DNA from: Skeletonema tropicum
Lineage: Eukaryota > Bacillariophyta > Thalassiosirophyceae > Thalassiosirales > Thalassiosiraceae
Length of the DNA: 64,000 nucleotides
Direction of reading: 5' to 3'
Assembly: GCA_037178625.1 (NCBI GenBank)
Contig: CM074130.1
Location: 2,418,001-2,482,000 of the forward strand
Shown: in pieces, positions 39,460 through 49,568 of the stretch
Position numbering within the stretch: position 1 is the stretch's first letter
Layout: each line of letters starts with the position of its first letter
Notes under the pieces: generated by a model
The model's input: the letters and a program-made list of their open reading frames with translations, nothing else
Told to the model about the DNA's origin: nothing
The model's database searches: none
Program-made: the position numbers and the translations under genes

Positions 39460-41649
39460 TCATTTCTCACCAACTTCCAAGAGAGCATCTAAAAGTAAAA
39501 AATTTTCGTTTGTGTAATAATCATTGTCAATGATAGCAACGAGATAGTAGGTATCTTTGATGTTCTCGATCAATTCATAGCTTTCGCTTCCAAAATCGTA
39601 CAGGCTCAGCCACATAGTTGACCACAATGAGAATGCTTCTTCTGCCCAGACCAAAAAGGTATCAGGGTCGAAAATTGTTGGTTGAAGTATCTCTCTATTG
39701 GGGAAAACACCCCATGTCAATGCTGTCACACCTCCCTCTTCAACGCCGACACGCAATTCTTGCCCGGCACTATTTACAGCATACATAATCATTGATGGAT
39801 GCTTGGTAACCATAGATGTAAGACGATTTGTTTTGTCTGGACTGACAAAGCATTCAAAATAACCTCTTTGATAAACTCTCCCTCCTTTTCCACCCCAACC
39901 AAACGTAGGGTGATTGCTTGGAGCTCCATCTACTGGCGGCTGACTATTGACTGTTAACAAACCACACCGATTCAGTTTTGCAAGTTGTGGCTGGATGAGA
40001 AACGATTCTGGCTGAAGTGGCGTCTCACACCAGGGTATGTGAGGCACTGTGCCTTCAACGTATCGAGCAAATACTTCAAACACATCGGATTCATGAAGTG
40101 GACAATGTCCAAGCATGACACGTCGATCGTCGTCAGAGCCAAGTGTGAAAGAGTAAAAGTGGGATAAGTCTGACAGTTCACCAAATGCAGGTGATGTTGA
40201 GTCGCCCCATCTTCCGCTGTGGAAACAAGATTCGATTGGTTTAGATAAACACTTCATCAATGGACGAAACTTTATTAGAAAAGCATCACAAAGACAAACT
40301 TACTTTGGAAATTCATCCCAATCATCTGTTCTCATGACATATGATTTTGGGCGGTTACTCCAATTAATTGGTCTGACGTCTTCCTTACTTCTGTTGTCCA
40401 TTACTGAAGGCTTCCAAGGTAAAACTCGTTTAGTGGATCTTGCCTCTTCAGATATCGATTCTTTCCTTTCTTTCCTGACGACAGTGCTGGTCTTGATCAT
40501 TTGTTTCAGAAGGCTATTGTTCGTATCGGTATTATTATTTTCCTGTGATGCTGCATGAAGCGGGGCTGTCTATATCTAGTGCACCCAATGACGCCAAGAT
40601 TCGTGTCGTACTTCGTTCGAAGATTTAATGTATAGAAATGGAAACCATGCACGCTGCAATCATCATCAATGTTGTATTCTAAGAAGAAGATTGATGACTG
40701 ATGTCTCCACTAAGATTCTGTGACACATCTCTGCAGCAATTTCGCAACCAATCTTCTTTACAGCTTCGTCATCGTGGCGAACTCGTTCTAGTCTTTCCAG
40801 CACTGGATTAGGAACAGATATGTTACAGAATGATGTCATCTTCAGGAGACTTGAATATGACTGAATAGGCATGATACCAGGAATTATGGGACATGTAATT
40901 CCAATCCTTCTGCATCGTTTGACATACTCTAAGAAGACATCCACATCATAGAAAAATTGTGTAATGATAAAATCAGCTCCAGCATCTAACTTGTCTTTCA
41001 AATGTTGCATCTCCAATGATGTAGTAGAACCATCGTCACATTTCGCTGAGGATGGATGCCCCTCCGGATGACCCGCAACTCCAATCCCAAAGTAATCACC
41101 ATGTAACTTTCGTATCAATTTGACCAAGTCGATAGCTCTGTCACATTCTCCACCACTAACATCTCCTTCCTTCCACGCCCTCTTTGGAGGCGGTGGATCG
41201 CCCCGTAGTGCAAGTATATTTCGCACTCCCGACGATTTGGCCATGTTCAAAATCTGTACAATCTGTTCTCGTGTCAGCCCGGTACAACTTAGATGGAGGA
41301 GGACATCGACACATGCAAATCTTTGTGCATGTGACGCAATAGCCAGCGTTCGGGAGAGAGTGGAGCCATTGGCTCCCCATGTGATGGATACAAATAATGG
41401 GTTGAGGCGACGTGACATGCGATCAATTCGAGTGAGGAGATTGTCTAGGCCGGCTTCTGTTTTGGGAGGGAAGAATTCGAAAGAGTAATGCCAGCCTGGT
41501 TGGATGGTTGCATTATTTTTGGCTTCGTTGGAAACAACATCGTCAGATGACACATCATCATCTTCTGATGTTGAATTGGTAGCGGCAGATGATGACGCAG
41601 TTTTACGCTCGTATTGAACACCGCGAATCTTGTCGATGATACGAGGCAT
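39460..41649 (-). CDS. MTHFR: Methylenetetrahydrofolate reductase, read through +1 frame changes
   Basis: The N-terminal TIM-barrel domain carries [44 protein letters not shown] and [13 protein letters not shown]/folate binding and reduction of methylene- to methyl-THF. The C-terminal regulatory domain has [30 protein letters not shown] and [18 protein letters not shown], as in eukaryotic enzymes. One intron, 40217-40303 (87 nt). Between the domains the frame must move +1 at 40680 (CTT a GAA), 40619 (CTT c GAA) and 40543 (ACA g GAA); this restores [16 protein letters not shown], a hallmark of the barrel's end. With three skips the length is 699 aa exactly. The first of the three could instead involve an intron. 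Confidence 0.87.
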
Positions 41650-42128
41650 TGTTATTTCGTATGCAGCGGTGGGATTATTAGATCAAGAAGTATGATGTAG
41701 CATGGAGTAAGATACAACAACAACGCACTAAAGTGAAGCGCATCTCAGCTGCATCTATCTCATCAGCCAAATCAAAGCAAAAGCTTGAAAAGCAATTAAA
41801 GCGAAGATCCAAAGCACGCGCAAGCCAGCATAGCAAGACATGTTGATTGATACACGCGTCTTCAGTTTCAGATGGCTATCTTGCTTCTCCAGTCGTGTTC
41901 GTTATTGTACCTGTGTTCATATCTGCAAGACCATTAAAAGGTGTGGAATGTGGAACAGCCTCGACTCGCTCTTCATCAAAGCAAAAAAACGACGACAAGC
42001 TACAAGCCGCCGACAACGTGAAGGGAAGGGATTCCATTCCGATTCATTCCTTCTTAATGCTTGCCATAAAATAATACAGAGAGTAATAGTAAGATATGTA
42101 ATGGCAATGATAAGAATATACTAAGGCA
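41650..42128. promoter_or_regulatory. Divergent upstream region
   Basis: About 480 bases between divergent starts of MTHFR and the Ser/Arg-rich gene. No recognised element; short frames here look accidental. Confidence 0.4.
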
Positions 42129-44248
42129 ATGTTGGATAATAGCAATCATTCTCGGCAACAGCCAGGCCGATCACCCATGGCCGGTAGTAGCGCTGAACCA
42201 GAACACGAAATGACGGCAATGAAAAAACATGGACACGTCGCCCAAAGCAGATCGGTTCAAAAATCTCATGCCCTTCCCCGAAGGAGTAGTAGCCGACCAA
42301 GGAGTAGACCAAAAAGCAGAGGTAAAACTCGTAGCAGCAGTCGCGGCAGAATGGACTCACCTCCTGGGAGTAATGCTGTCTCTGATGAGGCGAATAATAA
42401 TAATAATAATGGAACAATGAAGCGCAGTGGATCGTTAAACCGCTTCTCTTCATGGAGCATGATTCGCGATGGGAAAATAGATGAAGCAGGGCCGATGTAG
42501 GCGGCACCCCAATATTGAACTCTACCGCAGGGAAGCAACCAATAGTAACGAGTCCTGGAGGATGTTACTGCAAGATTGTCCGCTGTGCTCCTTGCATGAC
42601 TCGGGTTTGAATTGCAACAGCGATTATAGTGAGATGATGATGATACAGAAAGACTCCATAACATTGATGAGTGGCGAGGCAACTGCACAGACTACCCCAT
42701 CATCGGGGGAGGAGACATCTGATTGATTCTTCAGACACAAGCAATAATAATAATGATAATGTCAGCAAGAGGGACAAAAATATTGGACCATCACCATCCA
42801 CAATCAAACAAAGTCCAGTCCGCCCCCCACCACCACGCAAACAATCATCAGTTCAGACATTAAAGGCACTTGGAAAAATGCACATGGATGGAGATGATGC
42901 AACTTCCTTCAGTGTAAAATCAATCTCTTCACGGCTATCATCAAGACATCCACCCCCACCACCTCCAGCGGGACGCAATCCCATCTCTAATTTAAACTCA
43001 AATTCACCCTTGAAAAAGGGGAGCAATTCGAGTATAAGCTCGCTATCGACGAAAGAACTCAGTAGATTGAGAAAGGAGAGGCATTCCTCTGAGAGTATTA
43101 ATGAACGTATTGCCCAACTTAGAGGAGAGCAACAAAATTCACAGAGGAAAGAGGGTGAGCACCATGATTTAGGTCGTTCCTTGGAACGATTCAGAGCAGA
43201 GAGAAAAGCTGCCAAAGATGAATTAAAAGAGCGGCTCAATAAATCAGGTCGATCTCGCAAACAGAAACAAAGAGAACGATTGGAGGAATCCAACGGGACG
43301 TTGTTTACCATTCCTTTAAATGATGGTGTGAGAAGCAGAGGGCGGGCGACTGTTGCGAGAGATGATGATGATATTTTAGGTGCAGCGGCCGAAATTAGAT
43401 CCAGAGCTCGGCGAAATTTGAGCCGATCAAGAGATCGAAAAGCCTCGGAAGATATGTTTGGTACTCCCTCAACAGTGTCTGGGGATGACCGTACAGTCGA
43501 TGGTGGTGATGCACTGTCTGTTTCTTCTCGAGGGAGGAGATCAATCACGAACCCACACGGGTTAGCAGAGCCACCTAGGCCTCTTCCCGTGCAAAGGAGG
43601 AGTCAAAGCCGTGAGAGGCGGAGCCGTAGCCGTGGTGGAACTGTAGATGGGGGTGCATCAGAACGGCAGAGTTTCAATGGAAAGAATGAAAGGGCATCGG
43701 AAGTATTAATTAATCGGCGCCGAGAAATGAGACAAAGACTTTCTGAGAAACAAACTGCAGCTGATTATCGCCGTGCGAGTAGTGCTTCTCATGTAGTAGG
43801 AGATAATGATCATCAATCTGTGAGGGATGAAGTGTTGGAGGATAGGACGAGGGAGACGAGGCGTTCGTCAAGATCTGTAGAACGAAGTGAGCGAGGAAGA
43901 GGTCGGTCCCGTTCACGCGTTAGAGATGGTATTTCAAAGATTCGATCAGCCTCACTCAAAGCATTCCGAAAGAAGGATCAAAAGAAGTCAGATAAAGAAG
44001 AGCAGAGGATGTCTTCCACCAGAAGTTTATTATCTCAAGGCAGTAGGATCCGTTCTCGGACATTAGAGATTGAAGAGCAGACCGTTGACAGTGGGAGGAT
44101 GTCCTTCAAAAGTTTAGTGTCCCATGGCAGCAGCAGACTCCGCTCTCGAAGTCGTGGCCGCCGTGTCAAAACTCAGGGAGATTTCGATAATGAAAAATAT
44201 TCTCATTTGAGTCCTACTTCTGGGACGTCAGGAGCGTTCGAAGTATGA
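42129..44248 (+). CDS. Unrecognised Ser/Arg-rich protein with a Cys/His motif, read through two +1 frame changes
   Basis: Three overlapping frames join with +1 skips at 42489 (GCA g GGC) and 42724 (GAT t GAT) into 705 aa. The first ~120 residues are S/R-rich (SSSRPRSRPKSRGK). The second segment holds GRCRRHPNIELYRRE...SWRMLLQDCPLCSLH, a Cys-His-Cys-x2-Cys pattern suggestive of zinc binding. The third is proline-rich, then a Glu/Arg coiled region (LSRLRKERHSSESINERIAQLRGEQ), then RS-type repeats with two related units near the end (LLSQGSRIRSR and LVSHGSSRLRSR). No catalytic domain. The charged, repetitive character makes the joins less certain than for SMC6 or MTHFR. Confidence 0.6.
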
Positions 44249-44292
44249 TGATGCTATTCAAAATGTGAGATGATGCGATAATATTAATGTAC

Positions 44293-45135
44293 TCATATAA
44301 AGTTGACGTCTCCACTTCCAGCAGCAGATTTGTACGATGAAGTGATGAGTTGTTTGAAGTTGTCAAACGTTTCATCCTTTGCAAATGACATTGTTTGTTG
44401 GCTGAACCCTGTGAGCTCATGCTTCAGTACCATATCTTCAACTTTACTTTCATCGTTCTGTTCCAGATGACTATCTATGCAAACTACCTCTACATCTTGG
44501 AATATCTCTGCATCTTGGAATTCTTCCCCACCATATTCAAAGCATGAACGTAGTCTTTCAATGAGGGTTTTGGCACCTTTCAGCATGGCACTGTTATTGA
44601 TAATATTTGTAAGGTCATGCATTTCCGTTTTCGTGTCCGTTTCATCAGTAGCTGCACGAATTGGTGACAAGAAAGATTGTAATTGACTTTCTGATGATGT
44701 TGATGATGGCACCAGAAGTACGATCAATTTTGCCCCTGCTCGTCTCTTTTCCCAGGACTTGCGTGTCCCATCTACAAATGACATTAGTTTTGCTCCGCCA
44801 AATGCTCTATGCAGTACTGTTTTCTCGTTTGCAAAGTCGTATGAAATCATCAAGTACACAGTGGAACATTCTGATCCAATACAATAAGAAGAAGCTGCTA
44901 GATCATCAAACGTGCTGTCATCATATATGGGATCCGAATCATCTTCACTCTGTTTGGTTGTAGGGAAAATAGCCTTGCCAACACATGAATTGCCAACCAG
45001 ATAAATCTTATCCGACGAAAGTTTTGGACGTAGATCAATCACTCCAACATTTCTGATGCTTTCTCCTGTTGAACATGATATTGTGAGAAATCCTATAATG
45101 ATGGAAACAAGAAATTGATCGCGAACACACATCAT
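44293..45135 (-). CDS. Unrecognised secreted or lumenal protein
   Basis: 280 aa from ATG 45135, which opens a signal peptide (MMCVRDQFLVSIIIGFLTISC). The body alternates strand-like hydrophobic blocks (KIYLVGNSCVGKAIF, STVYLMISYDFAN, AKLIVLLVPSS, VEVVCIDSHL) with charged helices. GNSCVGKA resembles a P-loop but ends in Ala and lies behind a signal peptide, so I do not call it an NTPase. No family recognised. Confidence 0.55.
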   Translation of the reverse strand: MMCVRDQFLVSIIIGFLTISCSTGESIRNVGVIDLRPKLSSDKIYLVGNSCVGKAIFPTTKQSEDDSDPIYDDSTFDDLAASSYCIGSECSTVYLMISYDFANEKTVLHRAFGGAKLMSFVDGTRKSWEKRRAGAKLIVLLVPSSTSSESQLQSFLSPIRAATDETDTKTEMHDLTNIINNSAMLKGAKTLIERLRSCFEYGGEEFQDAEIFQDVEVVCIDSHLEQNDESKVEDMVLKHELTGFSQQTMSFAKDETFDNFKQLITSSYKSAAGSGDVNFI

Positions 45136-45982
45136 GGGTGAATGCGTAGACAGTTTGGAAGTAGTGAAGTTAAGATAGAGGTGATCGTTATGATAAGTAG
45201 GTAGTGATAAGTAGAAGCATGATGGTTGGTGGGTTCCCGTGGCCCGTGGTTGGTGTGTGAGAGTGTGGCACTCCACTTCCTCTCCTGTGGGCCGGCGGCC
45301 GGCGGGTGAGAGAGGAGAGAGGTCGGGCGGGCAGCAAGCTACAAGTCTTCTGTCTCACGGTTTCCCATGGCCTGAAAGCAGCCTGAAAGCGGCCATCGGC
45401 GCCATAGTGAAATTTTAAAAAAACCTCAAAAAACTTTTTTTGACACCCTACACAACAGGGATATAACTAGGGCGTTGTTAGCGATAAAGACCCCTTTTCA
45501 GGCACGTAGGCCGACATCAACCACTGAAGGGCCGCACGCAAGCACGCCGCAAGCCAAAGATCCCTCAAAATGATATATTATTACTCGCTATGAATCTAAA
45601 TTCCGGCTCATCGTTTGACGGCCCCATAGTTGATAGTGCCTAATGTAGAGTATCATGACATCGTTCACACTCTAAGTACAATAGTGGAGAGAGGAGAGGG
45701 CGGCCGGGCAAGTCTTCTGTCTTCTTGCCCGCGAACCCAGCAATTAGAAAATCGTTTTTCGCGTTCAGTTCAAGTATAAGGGTAACCCTTGGTTCAGTTC
45801 GCATTTCGCATCTCTAGGACGCTTTTACTTACTCCTATGTGGTTGGGCACTTTGTGGTTATTGTCATGTATATTCTGGATAGAAGACACTCATTGTATTC
45901 ATATTCCCTTCCATCATTGATGTCCATCTGGTAGTGATGTCTGAAAAGACTTTTGTTTGTGCAATGACCTCTATGGAACAGT

Positions 45983-46182
45983 GAACCTCCGCGAACTAAA
46001 CCCCCCTACTTTGCTTAGACCCCCCTCCAAATCACAGCCTAGCCAAATATTTAGACCCCTCTCCCGGTTTCTACTAGTCGTTACTAGGGAATTAGTAGGA
46101 GACTATTCCGAAAGTCAGACCCCCCTAAAGCAGACTAGCCAAAATTATTAGACACCCCGGGGGGTTCAGTTCGCGGAGGTTC
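45983..46182. mobile_element. 200-bp MITE-like element with 24-bp terminal inverted repeats
   Basis: The left end begins GAACCTCCGCGAACTAAACC and runs into a C6 tract; the right end is its complement with one mismatch, ending GCGGAGGTTC. Inside, TAGCCAAA...TTAGAC occurs twice in direct order (near 46040 and 46137). No reading frame and no clear target duplication were found, so the exact class is open. Confidence 0.65.
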
Positions 46183-46220
46183 CTGTATGCAGGCATACCT
46201 TCCTGTATGCAGGCATACCT
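46181..46220. repeat. Perfect 20-bp tandem duplication
   Basis: TCCTGTATGCAGGCATACCT twice, head to tail, at the right border of the 200-bp element. Each unit contains a small inverted repeat (GTATGC...GCATAC). Confidence 0.9.
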
Positions 46221-46508
46221 TCTAAATTCGTGAATCAAAATGACCATCGGCATCATTCAATCTTCTTCCGGAAAAAGTAATCACTGGAAGTACTGAAGCT
46301 GAAGGCAGAAGAAATAGACAGATAGTGTTGAAGATAAAATCCGGTCAGGGCCCAACGACGAAGACTACCGCTCCAGCCTAAGCACCAGGTATGAATGTCA
46401 GATGAGTACTTACCGTTGCTGAAATCGCGACAAATTGACTAATACACACCCCAATAAGTCCCTGAGAGAGAACTTTGTGTGACGGCCGCCAAACTCTAGA
46501 AGTATCTA

Positions 46509-48318
46509 ATGGAGCTTAGCTTGAATAATTCTTCTGGTGAAAAAGCGGCGATCCCTGCCAGGCCGCAGCGACCTTTCACTGAATACAACGTAAGTTCGGG
46601 TCATAATTAACATGGTTTGATGTCATGTTTGATGTTCCTCGGGCTCTGTGCTCAAATGTTCCATGTGTCAATTTTACAATGTAGGTCTTCTTTCAGCTGG
46701 AGCGAGAATCTCTATTACAGTCCAGAGAAGATGGGCTCAACAACGGCGCCTACACTGTCAAAAGAATTTTGGATCAAGAGAGGGAGGTAGAGTCTCCAGA
46801 AAGGGTAGCTCTTCGCCCTCGCCAGTATCGTCACCTCGTCCTACCTTCTGATTGGTACGTAGTTGGTTCCAAATACAAGGGGAAGGGAGATCCCAATTCC
46901 TACCGTCGGGACAGAAGACACAGGAAGACACATGGCGTTATTTCTTTTGTCGAATTGACTAAGTTGGTATCGAGCAAATGGAAGGTAGTGGACCCAGAGA
47001 CTAAGGAGTACTGCCGAAATATTGCCCAGGAAGAATTCAAGAGATACCGTAAGGAGTTGGATGAATTCATCAAGATCTACGGAGCAGATGCAGCGAAGGG
47101 CAAAAAGCGCAAGCCGCGAAAGTCAAAGGCAGAGGCGAAGCAGGTTGTTGAACCGTTTCAGAAACCTGAGGAGCTACAACAAGTTGCTGAACCAGAGCAA
47201 TTTGATGGGGAGTGTGCCTTCATCCCCGTTGATGATGATTTAGCTGATGAAATCATCAACATCGATCCCGTTCACTCTTCCAATAAGTCAGACACGTTAG
47301 GGGAAGTGGCCGAAACTGACTTCGACAGCAGTCTTGGAGATGGCATGTGTGCAGACATTTCCTTTTATGCTCCGAATCGTTTAAGTAAACAGGGCGGTAT
47401 GAGTCTTGCCGACAAGTCAACAATACAAGATCAGGCTCATGCTACGCAGTATCCCGTCACTCCTTCTTCTCACACGCAACAGGAGAAACAAAGAGTCTCA
47501 CTCCAGCTCCAGGATGTCACTGAGTGGGTGTCCGAGTTTACCTTTTAATGCCACCAATGGTCACAGTAATGACCTTAGTATGATGGCTGCCCCAGCTGTT
47601 AGCAATATGAATATGTCAACCTTCCAAGGGCTGGCCGTTGACACGTCATACAGTATGCCTACCGGCTTTGGCAACGGTCATGCCTACTTTCCCGGTCAGA
47701 ACTTCGGCAATCAAGGTTTCCCACAAGCATTTGATCCAAATAATCGTTTCGGAGAGTTTGGAATCAACCAAGGTGCAGTCACTGGTTCCGATTTGAGCCA
47801 GTTCGCTCGTCAATACGAGCACGACATCTCTCGCGATATGACGCAACAACGCTCATTTGAGTTACAGCGTCAGCTTCTCTGTTCGCAGCAGCAGCAGCCC
47901 GGGGAGATTCAAAATAGTGTAGAGCAGTCGTGCCTCTCACAGTTCCACCAGAATTGTGACATCGATGGGAGAAGAGTTAGTATGGAAAGTACGAGGAGGA
48001 GCAGCATGGACACTGCTTTCGGCCTAAACAGCAGTAGTGTCATGATGAATGGTAATAGGAGGAGGAGCCATGGACACTGCTTTTGGCCAAAGCAGCAGTA
48101 TGAATGACAGTTACAGACGAAGCAGTCTTCCCGCGAGGCCAAACATAAGTCAACCCTCCACTGAATTTCCTCAATTGACAGTTCACCAAGAACAGATTAT
48201 CAAGAATCTTGCAGAACAAGAGAAGCTTCGAAAGTCTCTTCAAGCGCCTGGAGATAACACTTTCGGCAAGATTCCTATTGCTCAGAACCCTTCAGGGCAT
48301 TACCCATCTGCGGCGTAG
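46509..48318 (+). CDS. HMG-box protein, two exons, read through two +1 frame changes
   Basis: Exon 46509-46589 encodes MELSLNNSSGEKAAIPARPQ and RPFTEYN, and joins over a 95-nt GTAAGT...TGTAG intron to VFFQLERESLLQ at 46685. The HMG box then spans about residues 20-135, with HGVISFVELTKLVSSKWKVV and EYCRNIAQEEFKRYRKEL, an insertion-bearing form common in diatoms. The rest is Gln/Ser/Asn-rich. Frame must move +1 between 47492 and 47546 and again at 48066 (AGG a GCC), where RRSSMDTAFGLNSSS and AMDTAFGQSSS are visibly repeated units. With both skips the protein is 570 aa. Likely DNA binding in the nucleus; targets unknown. Confidence 0.78.
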
Positions 48319-48502
48319 ATGAAGTTGCAACTCTTTACCACCAGTCTACCTAGGCATAGTTGATAACACTATAAACACAGATTGAGAGTCAAGACGTTAA
48401 TTTCGGTGCTTTTCGTACTTAGCTGAAGACAACTCCGTCAAGAGCATCTCATGTTATGTAAGGTAGCCTTAAACAATTCAACTCAACCCAAACCGTGTAT
48501 AT

Positions 48503-49156
48503 CTAGTTCCTCTTTCCATACAGTTTCACGTCCATCACTAGGTCAGGCTGATACTGTCGATCAGGATTGCAGTAAATATTTTTGAACCGCTGAAATTCTC
48601 CAACTGCAGTTTCGACTGGTGGAACGGGGCCCAAGCCCTTCCCACTCTCACACTCTTGAATTATCGAAATCGGAGTAGAAGAAGCTGATTGATAAGCAAG
48701 CTTGGACGGGATAATCACTCTTCTTATTCCTCCGGGGTTCATTCCTTTGACTGCTTCCTCGAGACCTGGAATTGTGCTCCCGTCGCCTAACTTCCATCTA
48801 TAAGGAGCACCTGCGTCAACTGTGCTGTAGATCTTTGATCCATATCTAGCCCCTGTCGTCGACATCACGTAGTCAATTGATACTATTTGCCCATCAGTAG
48901 GTGATGGAGTGGAAGATGATCCTTCTTTCACATCGGCATATTGCAATCCTGATGATGAGGTTGTGAATTTTAGATTAGAGGTGTCAGTAGCTGCGTTTGC
49001 CACAGTAGCGAAAGAAGATATGACAAGAATGGGTGTTTTTACAAGCAATGATCGTCGAGCATTATCACTGACTTGTTGATTGACTGCTTGGGGAGCCTGC
49101 CACGCTGAAGCGGCAGACAGGAGTAGCGTTGCTAGGAGAGCTTTGGCTGACATCAT
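48503..49156 (-). CDS. Thylakoid-lumen FKBP-type peptidyl-prolyl isomerase
   Basis: 217 aa from ATG 49156. The N terminus has three parts: signal peptide (MMSAKALLATLLLSAASA), the plastid motif WQAP right after, then NARRSLLVKTPILVISSFATVANA, a twin-Arg hydrophobic segment ending in an AxA cleavage site, as for proteins exported to the thylakoid lumen. The mature domain is FKBP-like: GLQYADVKEG, IVSIDYVMST, IPGLEEAVKGMNPGGIRRVIIP. Several catalytic aromatic residues of classical FKBPs are not obvious, as in other lumenal members. Confidence 0.82.
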   Translation of the reverse strand: MMSAKALLATLLLSAASAWQAPQAVNQQVSDNARRSLLVKTPILVISSFATVANAATDTSNLKFTTSSSGLQYADVKEGSSSTPSPTDGQIVSIDYVMSTTGARYGSKIYSTVDAGAPYRWKLGDGSTIPGLEEAVKGMNPGGIRRVIIPSKLAYQSASSTPISIIQECESGKGLGPVPPVETAVGEFQRFKNIYCNPDRQYQPDLVMDVKLYGKRN

Positions 49157-49568
49157 CGTGGGGAACGTCCTTCTTTGGCTTTGATTTGCTCCGATGAGAA
49201 GTAGAAGTGTAAGTATGAGAGCAGGAGAAGGAGGAAGGGGAGGGGAAAAGAGAAAGAACATGTGTGGTAGATCGACATAGGAATAAGTATTGATATTTGC
49301 GCATCCGGCATCTCCTTTCTTCTTCAATGACCGTCAAAAATTGCCAAAGATGGCAAAAGAGAAGGACATGAACCATCATCTACGTTCATTTCTCATGTTG
49401 TCGATTGCGTTGCAGCATTGTAGGCGCTCATCTTGAGTAAAGTTGGAAGTAGCGTGTATGACCAAAAATGACACATCTGTGCAATTATACAGCTTACCAT
49501 AGCTAGTTTCAGTGTTTCGGTGCGCCTTCAGAAACCTTAGCGCGTAGTAATTAATCTCCGTTTAAACC
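49157..49568. promoter_or_regulatory. Divergent promoter region
   Basis: About 410 bases between the FKBP start and the IQ-protein start. Pyrimidine/purine-rich near 49210-49250. No gene supported. Confidence 0.4.

Larger units (their letters stand above)
45136..46508. other. 1.4-kb intergenic region with repeat fragments
   Basis: Contains a GC-rich stretch (45290-45330), a possible partial duplication (GGGCAAGTCTTCTGTC-like bases near 45345 and 45705), the 200-bp inverted-repeat element at 45983-46182 and a 20-bp tandem duplication beside it. Upstream regions of two divergent genes must be here. No further gene is supported. Confidence 0.45.

Noticed and set aside
40680..40730. Small intron (GTGGAG...CTTAG) at the end of the MTHFR barrel
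   Set aside because: About 32 nt, shorter than any other intron here, and a +1 skip gives a smooth reading; not fully excluded.
44293..45135. P-loop NTPase from GNSCVGKA
   Set aside because: The last position is Ala instead of Ser/Thr, no Walker B follows, and the protein has a signal peptide.
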